Assembly: GCA_965261195.1 (NCBI GenBank)
Contig: OZ253455.1
Span: 3,906,001 to 3,970,000 of the forward strand
Origin: Bin87 sp965261195
GTDB taxonomy: Bacteria > Chloroflexota > Dehalococcoidia > Lucifugimonadales > UBA3495
Length of the DNA stretch: 64,000 nucleotides
Direction of reading: 5' to 3'
In this document: positions 54,501-63,648 of the stretch, piece by piece
Layout of the letters: each line of letters opens with the position of its first letter
Numbering within the stretch: the first letter of the stretch is position 1
The notes under the pieces: generated by a model
Databases searched by the model: none
What the model saw: the letters and a program-made list of their open reading frames with translations, nothing else
What the model was told of the DNA's origin: nothing
Translations under genes and position numbers: made by a program

Positions 54501-55386
54501 TACGACATTGCAACAGGCGCGCCAATGCGTCTGAAAACGTGGTTAGGAGCACCCGAGCGGACGCGTTGGCCCTGGCCAGGTACGCCGCTTGGTGCAGCGC
54601 CACTACGGTCTTGCCAGTGCCCGCGGAGCCGGATACACGAGCTGGGCCGTTGTAACGGCGTTCCACCATCGCCTGCTGCTCAGGATGCAGGAATATGGTC
54701 CATTTCTCCCAGGGGTACTCCAACGCCGCGGCCAGATCCTCGACGTTGCGCATGACGCGGAAGCGGCGCAATGCGTCGGGATGATCAAAGGGGTCCGCGC
54801 CAGACGGTGCAGGGAGCGACGGTTGCGGATGCTTGCCCACGGCCAATTCTAGAAGTGTCTCGGCTGTCTCGGTGGGCAGGTGGTCCGCCAGATCCAGCAC
54901 GCTGTCCTCGTCCGCAACCCTGACGGCGCCGAGCCACTCCGCGGGGACACCGTAACCGAGCAGTTGATCGTCCGGAACGTGGGCGAACAGCGGCGGTTTG
55001 GCGGGAGCCGGAACCTGGGTTTCTACGTAAACAGGAACCGCGATTTCCTGGACCACCTCGCGCAGTTCGACCAATTGGGCCGCGCCGGTGGCCGGGTGGG
55101 TTTCCAGCTTCCGCCGTTCCGCCCACCGGTACGCGTCGTCGTGGCGACCGACGTAGCAGAGCACGACATCCTCGCCGGTGCGGTGAAATATGATGCGCAG
55201 GTCGATGTTGACGCGCGCCGACCAGAAGTTGGTGTCCCTGGTGTTGCTCAGCCGATGAACACCGAGACCGGGCTGGGACGGCTTGGTTGGCAGGTCAAAG
55301 GCGGTGGTTTTGGCCGCCTTCTGCTGCTCGTTCGGGAGCCGGCCGAGGCTGGCGGTGAACGTGTCGGCAATGCGGAACTGCGCCAT
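54478..55386 (-). pseudogene. RelE-like/UvrD-type helicase gene, truncated by the island
   Basis: From ATG 55386 the frame encodes a RelE/ParE-like domain (NFWSARVNIDLRIIFHRTGE and CYVGRHDDAYRWAERRKLE) and a linker. The start of a superfamily I helicase follows: ARVSGSAGTGKTVVALHQAA is Walker A, then VLLTTFSDALARL. The frame then enters the IS end and stops at QCRSSGEMSA, so helicase motifs II-VI are missing. Intact relatives are about 600-700 residues. If translated, the RelE-like part could still fold. Confidence 0.8.
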
Positions 55387-55399
55387 ATTCCCATGGTGC

Positions 55400-55672
55400 C
55401 TACTCGGAACGCCGGACCCGCTTATAAGGTGAGTTACCGAGCCTCCGATTCACACTCGTGTTCAACGCTTGTAGATTATATAGCGCGTCGCTTCCGCCTA
55501 GGGATTTGGGAATAATATGGTCTATTTCCCAACCTTTGGGAGTATTCTTCCCGTAGCTTTGATAGTACATTTCGTTGCCGTACGGGTCCCTGCGATACTT
55601 GGCTGGGTCCTTGCCTCTGACTTTTGCCGCTTGGTCCCACACGGCAATCTTTAATTTGCGGGAACTAACCAT
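55400..55672 (-). CDS. Small HNH endonuclease
   Basis: The 90-residue product carries WEIDHIIPKSLGGSDALYNL then QALNTSVNRRLGN, a complete HNH motif (His, Asn, Asn). ATG 55672 follows AGAGGAG at a good distance. It starts 37 bp after mod and is probably the last gene of the restriction operon. It may be a homing-type nuclease or an accessory defence nuclease; nothing shows a link to the Res subunit. Confidence 0.8.
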   Translation of the reverse strand: MVSSRKLKIAVWDQAAKVRGKDPAKYRRDPYGNEMYYQSYGKNTPKGWEIDHIIPKSLGGSDALYNLQALNTSVNRRLGNSPYKRVRRSE

Positions 55673-57204
55673 TTTCACTGCTCCTCTAATATTGCGGGTA
55701 TCGTCCGCTTATTGACCCACCCGGAACACCTTCATCACTTCGTCGCCCAGGTGGTTGATGACCTTGACGGCGATGCGGCCGGTTTCGGGCTTGGGGAAGG
55801 GACGCGAGGTGTCGCTGTTCAGGGTGGCCCAGGCGTCGGCGTCGATCTCGGCCTTCAGGGTGGTTTTTAGGGAGCGGTAGGGGTCGCTGGCGCCCAGGAA
55901 GTAGGCGTGGCGGACGAAGAAGCTCTCCTGGTCGTAGTCGGTGTCGATGAACCAGCAGGCGATACCATCCGGCCCGTCGCTGCGCACCTCGCTGGTGTTG
56001 GGGTGGAACACGTCCACGCCGTTGACCCGCACCTGGATCTGGTTGTCCTCGGCGTCCAGGATGTCGATGTCGGGCTCGCCGAAGATGACGAACAAGTTGC
56101 CGTTGCCGGTGTTCTTCAGCTCGCCGGCCATGTGCAGGTCGGCGTTCATGCGGGCCTTCAGCACCGGCACCCGCCCCAGGCTCTCGAACTCGGTGGTATG
56201 GGCGTCGTAGTTGAAGGCGCAAGCGATGAGCACGTCAAACCCACACTCGGCGGCCTCGCGCGCCGCCTCCACCAGGTCGGGACGGGACACAGTGCCGAAC
56301 TCCGGGCCGATGAAGATGCCGGCGCGCTTTTCCGGCCCGGACATCGCGGCATCATCGTCGCCGCTGGCGCCCTCGACATACCTGCCTTCGGCGCAGACCA
56401 ACCGGCCGGGCCAGGGCATCAGGGAGGTGAAGCTGATGCGGTCCTCTTTATGGGCCTGCTGGACGCCGGAGCGCCTCAGGTTGTCCAGGATAATCTCGCC
56501 GAAGTCGTAGCCGGTTGAGTAGCCGTTGCGGGACTCGGCGATGCCGTCGATAACGTCGCCGTTCTCGTCCACGCCCAGCACGCGGTGGGGCGAGATGCTC
56601 TCCACGGTGAAGGGGCCGGCGACGCGCACCTTGCTATTGTCCACATAGGGCTTGTCGTACAGGTACTCATACTCAGCGTGGGCGGCGATGGAGGCGTCAA
56701 TCTCTTTCTGGCGGGCGATGCGCTGTTCCCACCAACCGGCGTGGAGTGTCGCCGCTTCGTCAGGCCAGGACTCAGCGGCCTCCCGTGGTATTTGCCACTC
56801 CTCCCACTCGGTTCCGAGGATGCGGTTCAGCTCCGCCCTAACGGGCTCCAGCTCCTTCTGGAACTCCTCGTGGATAACATCGATCTCGGCGTTGTTGGCG
56901 ATGTCCCGCAGGGTGATGTGGGGCACCCGCTCATAGACGAACCCCTGCCGGACGTTGCCGTAGGTGAGCATCTCCGAGGGGGCGCGGCGGCTGATTTCCG
57001 CCTCCTTCAACTGACCGTCGCGGCTGTCGGCCAGGATGTAGTAGGGATAGCGGGCGCCCATAATGCGGGCGCGGGCCAGGGCCAGGGCGACGCGGGAGGT
57101 GTCGATGGTAATCCACCGCCGGCCCCACTGCTCGGCCACGTAAGCGGTGGTGCCGGAGCCGCAGGTGGGGTCCAGCACCAGGTCGCCGGGGTCGGTGGTC
57201 ATTA

Positions 57205-58011
57205 GGTTCTGTTGACATTTCATTATAATGGCTGTATGTCAAACATCAGATTATCACCAGAACAGTGGGCCAGGATGCTCGATTTCTTGCGTGGTTGCAC
57301 TGGCGTGTACGTTGGCCAGGAAGCGGATTGCCGGCGTTTTGTCGAGGCCGTCTTATGGATTAACCGCTCTGGGGCCCAATGGCGACTGCTGCCAGCCGAA
57401 TACGGGAACTGGAACAGCGTCTATAAACGATTCGCCCGTTGGACTGACCAAGGCGTCTGGGCCCAAATGCATCAACATTGCTGCGACGACGCGGATCTGG
57501 AATACCTGATCATCGACAGCACGGTGGTCCGGGCGCACCCTTGCGCGGCGGGAGCTCCCCCAAAAAGGGTGGCCAGGCGGCCCAGGCCCTGGGCCGGAGC
57601 CGCGGCGGGTTCAGCACCAAGATTCACGTGAGCGTAGACGGCTTGGGCAACCCCTTGCGATTCATACTGACCGGGGGGCAACAGCACGACATCACCCAGG
57701 CGGAGGAGTTGATCGCCGGTTATGCTGGCGAGCACGTACTGGCCGACAAAGGGTACGATGCCCAGGAGTTTCGCCAGCACATCCTGGAACTGGGTATGAT
57801 GCCGGTCATTCCGCCCCGCTCGAACCGCAAGGCACCCGCCGACTATGACCGGCATCTGTACCGGGAGCGTCATCTGGTGGAATGCTTCATCAACAAGATC
57901 AAGCACTATCGCCGGATCTTCTCCCGGTTTGAGAAGCTGGACACCAGATACCTGGGCTTCCTGCACTTCACCGCCGCTCTCATCTGGCTACGGTGAAATG
58001 TCAACAGAACC
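57205..58011 (+). mobile_element. IS5-family insertion sequence (807 bp) inside mod
   Basis: Perfect 18-bp ends, GGTTCTGTTGACATTTCA and its inverse TGAAATGTCAACAGAACC, are flanked by TA on both sides (57203-57204, 58012-58013). The transposase is intact apart from the normal programmed frameshift. The end core matches the MITE beside selC. Confidence 0.93.
57236..57996 (+). CDS. IS5-family (IS427-like) transposase, OrfAB with -1 frameshift
   Basis: OrfA starts at ATG 57236 (MSNIRLSPEQWARMLDFLRG; VEAVLWINRSGAQWRLLPAE; LEYLIIDSTVVRAHPCAAG). OrfB continues in the -1 frame: GRSRGGFSTKIHVSVDGLGN, VLADKGYDAQEFRQHI, RHLVECFINKIKHYRRIFSR. The shift site is CCCCCAAAAAGGG at about 57556-57568. All three DDE positions are present, so this copy is probably competent. 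Confidence 0.88.
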
Positions 58012-58282
58012 TAGGATGCAGCGCTTTATTGCCTCGGTAGCGGTCTGTACCACGTAGACTTTGGGGTCTGTACGACTTTGAATGCCACCAATATCCATCC
58101 ATACGTTAGTCAATGGGAAAACCGCGAAGTCATCGATAAACCGGACGTATGCTGGTGTCCGGCCCTCCGATGCGATTCTACCGGCAGAATTAAGTCTGTT
58201 GAGGCCCTCAACGCTCGTCTTCCAATGAGACGACCCTCGTGGTTCATAAGTAACACCCTGAAATAAGAACGTCTGATCAGTT

Positions 58283-58345
58283 GCCGTCGCGCCTTGCGAG
58301 GTTAGATCAGCTAACCTCGCAAGGCGCGACGGCGCAATTTTTTTT
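58283..58345. repeat. 23-bp perfect palindrome plus T8 inside mod
   Basis: Arms 58283-58305 and 58311-58333 (GCCGTCGCGCCTTGCGAGG outermost) are perfect inverses around the 5-base loop ATCAG. T8 follows at 58338-58345. On the plus strand it has the form of an intrinsic terminator; on the coding strand it is translated as APSRLARLADLTSQGATA after an A8 run encoding Lys-Lys. Confidence 0.95.
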
Positions 58346-59371
58346 GAACTCAGAGCCCCTATGGAACCGACTTCCCGGTACTTGGTCCCGCCTTCATCCC
58401 CCGCCAGTTTTTCCCGCCATAATGCTCGGTACTTCAATCTGTCCATCGACTTGCCGTACCACAAAATCGAGTCGGTGATTTGAGACAGGGAGTTACCAGA
58501 GAACCCCCAGGTCTTGTTGAATAACACTTGCCCGACGAAATTATCCTCCCCAAACACTTCATCCATTACCGCCCGCACTCGGTGAACGTTTTCGTCACCA
58601 ATCTGCACAAAGATGGAACCGCTGTCAGCCAGCAGGTCGCGGGCGATGGTGAGGCGGTCGCGCAGGTAGGTGAGGTAGGAATGGATGCCGTCGCGCCAGG
58701 TGTCGCGGAAGGCCTTGACCTGCTCCGGCTCGCGGGTGATGTGCTCGCGGTTGCCGTCGCGCACGTCGCGGCTGGTGGTGGACCACTGGAAGTTGGAGTT
58801 GAACTTGATGCCGTAGGGCGGGTCGATGTAGATGCACTGCACCTTGCCCTGCAAGCCCTCCCGCTCGGAGAGGGAGGCCATCACTTGCAGGCTGTCGCCC
58901 AGGATCATGCGGTTCTGCCAATAGCCGTCGTGCTGGTAGAAGTCAGTACGGTCAGCGCCCTCGGGCAGGCCGTTGAAGTCGGCGAACATATCCAGTTGCA
59001 GCGCTTCATCCGGCCGGCCCTTTTGGGACTGACGCATCAGGTCAGCGATGAGCGCCTTGGGGTGTACCTTTTCCTGGATGTACAGGGGCGGCACGTTGAC
59101 CACCAGGTCGGACCGGTCCTGCTCGTCCTTGCCCCGCCACACCAACTGGGGATCAAGGTCGCGATTGCGGCGCTGGTAGGCCTTGCGCAGGGGCGATTCC
59201 TGCTCATCCTGCACCATGGACTGGTACTCGGCGGTGGGAATGTTGGTGCGCGTGTCCTCCTCGTGGCGCAGGGTCTCCACAGACTTGCCGGCGGCGGTGC
59301 GGGTTCTTCTGGGCCTGGGCATGACGATTCCTCCGGTTGAGGGTTGCTGCTTGGTGTCCTTATTCTTTTGG

Positions 59372-59782
59372 CTACTGTATTACTTCCAGCGTCGAGCCGT
59401 CGGCCAGGGTGTAGAAGAAGAAACCACGGTCTAACGAGAACACACGGCGCAATGAGCGGTTTTCCGCTGCCGCGATTAAGGATGCGTCGGCTAGGGCCAT
59501 TGGTCTGTCCTGGTATTGGCGCATTAACGCCTCCATCCGGTCAGCTTCCTGGCTATCGGTCAAGTGAATTGCCAACAGTCCAGCGCGGCGCATATCCCAG
59601 AGACCTGCCTGGAGAGCAAATACTCTGGTGCGTCCCAAGAAATACATCGCCTCGGTAAAGCACTGCCAAGTCGTAACCATCGGCTCTCCTTGTAAGGTCT
59701 GAATCCTTGCCACACACTGATCATTGTAAGGATCTGACTGGTCTATGTTGGCTACCAAGGGCCCGGTATCAACCAGCAGCAT
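59372..59782 (-). CDS. PIN-domain ribonuclease (VapC-like toxin)
   Basis: The 136-residue product has the PIN acidic positions: MLLVDTGPLVANID (Asp), WQCFTEAMYFL (Glu), ALADASLIAAAEN (Asp) and VFSLDRGFFFY (Asp). It would cleave RNA. Its ATG overlaps the stop of the upstream gene by one base, a toxin-antitoxin style arrangement. It lies between the res and mod genes on the same strand, so plasmid-like addiction and restriction may be coupled here. Confidence 0.82.
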   Translation of the reverse strand: MLLVDTGPLVANIDQSDPYNDQCVARIQTLQGEPMVTTWQCFTEAMYFLGRTRVFALQAGLWDMRRAGLLAIHLTDSQEADRMEALMRQYQDRPMALADASLIAAAENRSLRRVFSLDRGFFFYTLADGSTLEVIQ

Positions 59783-60144
59783 CAGGCCTTACCGGTCCCT
59801 TTCAAATGATGTAGTTCGTACCTAAGAAACAAGAGGTAAAGCCTTCGTTGTTCTTTGTCGTGCCGACCCTCTTCCTTCAGGAACAACAGATGGCGTTCTT
59901 TATCGCTCAACCCCAACCGGCTCTCATCCAGGTTGCGCTCGAATTCGCGAAAACGCAGCATCTCGGCTCCCTGGCGCAGGTGCTTCTCTTCCATGGTTTC
60001 GTAGTATGTCGGGCTGAGGTCCAATTCATCCAGGCGCTGCTCCAGGTGAACGTAATCGACCGGGTCGTTCTCGAGGCCGTAGTTGTAACGGGCTTCCGAA
60101 AACTTCCCGGTTTTGTCGGTGGCTGAATCTCCGGTTGTGGACAT
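59782..60144 (-). CDS. Charged helical protein, candidate partner of the PIN toxin
   Basis: The 120-residue product is rich in Glu, Arg and Leu (YYETMEEKHLRQGAEMLRFR; KEEGRHDKEQRRLYLLFLRY) and probably all helical. I see no AbrB, RHH or XRE DNA-binding motif. Position and overlap with the PIN gene suggest an antitoxin, but it might instead serve the restriction complex. ATG 60144 is used; the frame extends to 60237, overlapping res. Confidence 0.55.
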   Translation of the reverse strand: MSTTGDSATDKTGKFSEARYNYGLENDPVDYVHLEQRLDELDLSPTYYETMEEKHLRQGAEMLRFREFERNLDESRLGLSDKERHLLFLKEEGRHDKEQRRLYLLFLRYELHHLKGTGKA

Positions 60145-60181
60145 GATGAACACTTCTCCGTTGGGTATCCGCGGAGCAATT

Positions 60182-63100
60182 CTAAACTCTGGCGAGTTGG
60201 GCTTCAACGACCTGGCGGAAGCCTTGCTCAATGTCATAAACGTCAGTAAATTCGGCGAAGGTCCAGCGCCCGAACTCGCCGGCGGCGTTCACGCCGGGCA
60301 GCCAGTAGGCTTCCATCGTGTTCTTCTTTTCCCTGGCGTCCTCACCCCGGTAGCCCTTGATTTCCACGATCAGGTTTAGAGGATCGTCCTGACCGTCATC
60401 CACCTGAACGATGAAGTCGGGGATATAGGTGCGAGAGACTGAACCGTACCGGTACGGCACCGCCAGGCCCAGGTTGTGGTTCTTGACGTAGGCCCGCACC
60501 GCCGGATGGGATTCAACCACCCGGCAAAACTCGGCCTCCCAGTCGCTGTCCAAAACGGCCAGGTTGACATGGCACTTCCTGGCATCGGTGGTCCACAGAC
60601 CTGGCCGAGACGTGGTGAAGTTGACGTGCCGGCTGGAACCTACGGGGTTGTAGGAGTCCAGCAGCGCTCGTATCGAGCGTTCTCCGTCCCGGCTCGTGAT
60701 CGCGGCGGTGATGCGGTTGCACGCCATGTCCGCCAACTCCTGGTACATGAGCTGCGCCGGATAGGCGCCGCCCTGGCACACCAGGCAGGTGTCAAGCCAC
60801 TGCTTGACCACGTTGCTCAGCTTACCGAACAGGTGGAATTTCGAATCCTCGTTGGGATCGCGCCACTTCGTTTCCAGCAGGCGTTTGGTCAGGTGGTACA
60901 CCAGGCTGGCCGTGCGCAAGTCGCCAGTGTGTACCAAGTTCAGGTCGACACCCTCTCCGATGATCCCCTGGTTCCGGGTGACGGTCGGACCGATCAGGTC
61001 CGGTGTCAGGTGCAAACGGGAATTGTCGGTGAAGTTGGCGATGAGGTCTTCCTTCGGCGGGTCTTCCCGGTAGCCGGAGACCCGTGGAAAGGTTATCTCC
61101 AGGTGGTCCCGATCCGGTTGGACGGCGTGTACCTGGACGGTCTGTCGCCGCGGACCCGGCGCGACCACGACCGGGCCGGCGGTGAAGTCAAAGGGAATCC
61201 CAAGGACGTCAGCATATTCCACGTCAAACAGCCCGTCTCGTTGAGGTCGTAGGATTGGCGACGCAGGGCTCGACCGACCACCTGCTCGCATAGCAGTTGG
61301 GTCCCGAACGCCCGCACTCCGAGAACGTGGGTAACGGTGTTGGCATCCCACCCCTCGGTCAGCATGGATACGGACACCACGCAGCGGATCTGCTCTCCCA
61401 GCCTGTCTGCCTTCCCAACGGTGTTCATCACCTCCCGGAGCAGCTCGGTGTCGGTGATGTTGTCCGCCGCCTCGCGGTCGCCGGTCCGTTGTAGCCGTTC
61501 CGCGCGGAATCGTTCGATCTGTTTCTCGGCGGCTCGGCGGAAGTCATCGCTAAGTTTGTCGCCGGACTCCAGTTGGTGGCTGTCGATTAGCAGGGTACGG
61601 GGAATGGAGTAGCGATTACCGGATTCGTCGAAGTTGCGGAAAAGCTCCAGGCGTCCGGGAGCGAGAGTTGGAGAGCCGTTTTCGTTTTCCCGTTCAAAGC
61701 CTGATATGTAGTCGTAGACCAACTTGGAAGTCGACGTGTTGTTGCAGACCACAATGAAGCAGGGAGGTATGGTAGCGCCGGATACTTGCCACTGCTCGAA
61801 AGTGGTTTTGTAGTGTCCGTAGAGGGCTTCCAGGGCGGTTTGCAATTCCACAGGTAAACTGAGGGGATCAAGGTAAGCGTTCTTGCCGCGGCCGGCTTTC
61901 GGCATGGCTTCGCTGATGTGTTCCCATAGATTCCGGAACACCGGGACTCGCTCGCCCGGTATGTTGTCGGCAACCGGAACACGGGGCAGTTTCACGATGC
62001 CGCACTCGATGGCGTCCATCAGGGAAAAGTTGCTGATGGTCCACGGGAACAGGGTGCCTTCAGCATAGCCCGAACCGCGCAGGAAGAAGGGGGTGGCCGA
62101 CAGGTCAACCACCTGCCGGACGCCCAACTTGCGCTGGACCATTTCCAGGCCGGAAATCCACACCCGCGCTTCCTCGTTGTTCCGATCCGCTTCCTGGCGA
62201 TCCTCCCTGGTCAAACGGCCTTCGTCGTCATCGCCCGGTTTGCGCCGGTAGCAGTGGTGCCCCTCGTCGTTCAGCGCCATTATGTTCCGCAGGCCCATCA
62301 ACTCCGGCATGACCCGTTGGACCATTTGGCCCTCTGATTCCAGAGTGGCCACTGGTTCCCCATGCCCTTGGAGCAGGTCGCGGCCGCCCCGGGAAATTTC
62401 GACGCGTTCCCGGAGCCGGAGGGCGTGGTAGTTGGTGATGACGATCCTGGCTCGGTTGAGGTCGCCGAGCATATCGCTGGGGACCAGCTCGCGGCTGGCG
62501 TAATAGCTGTCAGGGTCATTGGGCTGTAGTACTCGCAGGCGGTCCTTGATGGTCAGGCCGGGCGTGACCACCAGGAAACCGCGGGTGAACCGGCGGCTGT
62601 TGGGGTGCCGCACCGCGTTGATGGTTTGCCAGGCGATAATCATCGCCATCACGGTGGTCTTGCCGGCTCCGGTTGCGAGCTTCAACGCCGCCCGCAGCAA
62701 CTCTGGGTTCGCCGCTTCGCTGGCGTTAGCCAGCCATTGCAGGATACGCCGTCCGTTAACCCCGAGCCTCGGCGCAACCTCGGTGAGCCAGATCAGGGTC
62801 TCCGCCGCCTCGACCTGGCAGAAAAAGGGACGGTAGTGGCTGAACTTGTGCTGCCGCCAATGGAGCAGCAAACGGGAGGTTTCCGGCGTAACGCCCCAGT
62901 CGCTGTGGGAAGGGATATTCCGCCACTGGTCCACATGCCAACGTATCTCGTTCACCGCCGCGGTGACGTCGTACTGCTGATCTGCGGTGGACATACCCGC
63001 ACCTTCGTCCATGACGAAGGTGCGCTGGGACTCTCGAGCCCGCCCCCGCTGGCGTGGCTTTGGGATCGGCGTGATGAACTCGGCGCCGCGGCGAGTGTCG

Positions 63101-63204
63101 ATGATCCGTTGGGTCGGCTGGCCTCCGGCGTCCAACTCCCAGTGCCGGGATGGATAATCGTAGGGCGCGTTAATGATGGGCTGGTCAAAGAAGGGGTTTT
63201 CCAT
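60182..63204 (-). pseudogene. Type III-like restriction helicase-nuclease (res), one frameshift
   Basis: From ATG 63204 (AAGGAGAACT upstream) the frame encodes a superfamily II helicase: LKLATGAGKTTVMAMIIAWQ (Walker A), ALNDEGHHCY (DEGH box), VVDLSATPFFLRGSG (motif III) and CEQVVGRALRRQSYDLNETG (motif VI). It then goes out of frame at about 61231-61235, where GGC-TGT should read GGG-CTG. The second frame continues LFDVEYADVLGIPFDF and ends with a PD-(D/E)xK nuclease, TYIPDFIVQVDDG then LNLIVEIKGYRGEDA. A one-base deletion or a sequencing error would explain it. Restored length is about 1005 residues. Confidence 0.85.
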
Positions 63205-63221
63205 AGTTCTCCTTGCCCCAA

Positions 63222-63269
63222 AGCATACTCTAACTAGGTGTTGACTATCAACTCAACATAGCATATCAT
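63222..63269. promoter_or_regulatory. Divergent res / XRE promoters with a shared operator
   Basis: Plus strand: TTGACT (63241-63246), 17 bp, TATCAT (63264-63269), serving the XRE gene. Minus strand: TTGATA (63251-63246), 18 bp, TATGCT (63227-63222), serving res. The perfect palindrome GTTGA-CTA-TCAAC (63240-63252) covers both -35 elements and is a likely operator for the XRE protein. Confidence 0.75.
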
Positions 63270-63288
63270 CGAATTGAGGAGGCGAGCC

Positions 63289-63648
63289 ATGGAATTTCCG
63301 CAGCGCCTGCGCGCGTTACGCCGCGAAGCACGGTTTAGCCAGCGCGGCCTGGCCGAAAGGGTCAGCGTTGACTTCACCTACCTCAGCAAGATTGAAAACG
63401 GGCGGGTCGAGCCGCCCAGCGAAACGGTCCTGAAGAATATAGCCCGAGAATTGGCCCGAGAACTGGAACTGGATGAAACCGAACTGGCGGACGAACTAAT
63501 CACTTTAGCCGGCAAGATACCGTCGGATCTGGCAGAAACGTTGGCCCGCAACCCGGGGGCGGTTCGATTTCTCCGTTCCCTGGGCGATGATGTGCGCTCC
63601 GCGGATGAATGGCAAAGATTGATACGCGGGCAGGATACCGAACAATGA
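63289..63648 (+). CDS. XRE-family helix-turn-helix regulator
   Basis: The 119-residue product has an N-terminal helix-turn-helix (LRREARFSQRGLAERVSVDF, then TYLSKIENGRVEPPSE) and a helical C-terminal part. ATG 63289 follows GAGGAGGCG. It overlaps the metallopeptidase gene downstream by 4 bases (ATGA). It probably represses its own operon and the res-mod operon through the palindrome at 63240-63252, acting like a controller protein or ImmR. Confidence 0.88.
   Translation: MEFPQRLRALRREARFSQRGLAERVSVDFTYLSKIENGRVEPPSETVLKNIARELARELELDETELADELITLAGKIPSDLAETLARNPGAVRFLRSLGDDVRSADEWQRLIRGQDTEQ

Larger units (their letters stand above)
55709..59322 (-). pseudogene. Type III-like DNA methyltransferase (mod) split by IS5
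   Basis: The 5' part (59322 to 58012) encodes LQVMASLSEREGLQGKVQCI, then YIDPPYGIKFNSNF (catalytic DPPY) and IRDRL-type helices, ending AIKRCIL. The 3' part (57204 to 55709) resumes MTTDPGDLVLDPTCGSGTTA (SAM motif) and ends FRVGQ. Removing the IS5 with one TA restores ATC-CTA-ATG, that is KRCIL-MTTDPGDL, an uninterrupted protein of about 930 residues. GGAGGAATC precedes ATG 59322. Both parts are otherwise free of stops, so the disruption is recent. It contains an odd palindrome at 58283-58345. Confidence 0.88.
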
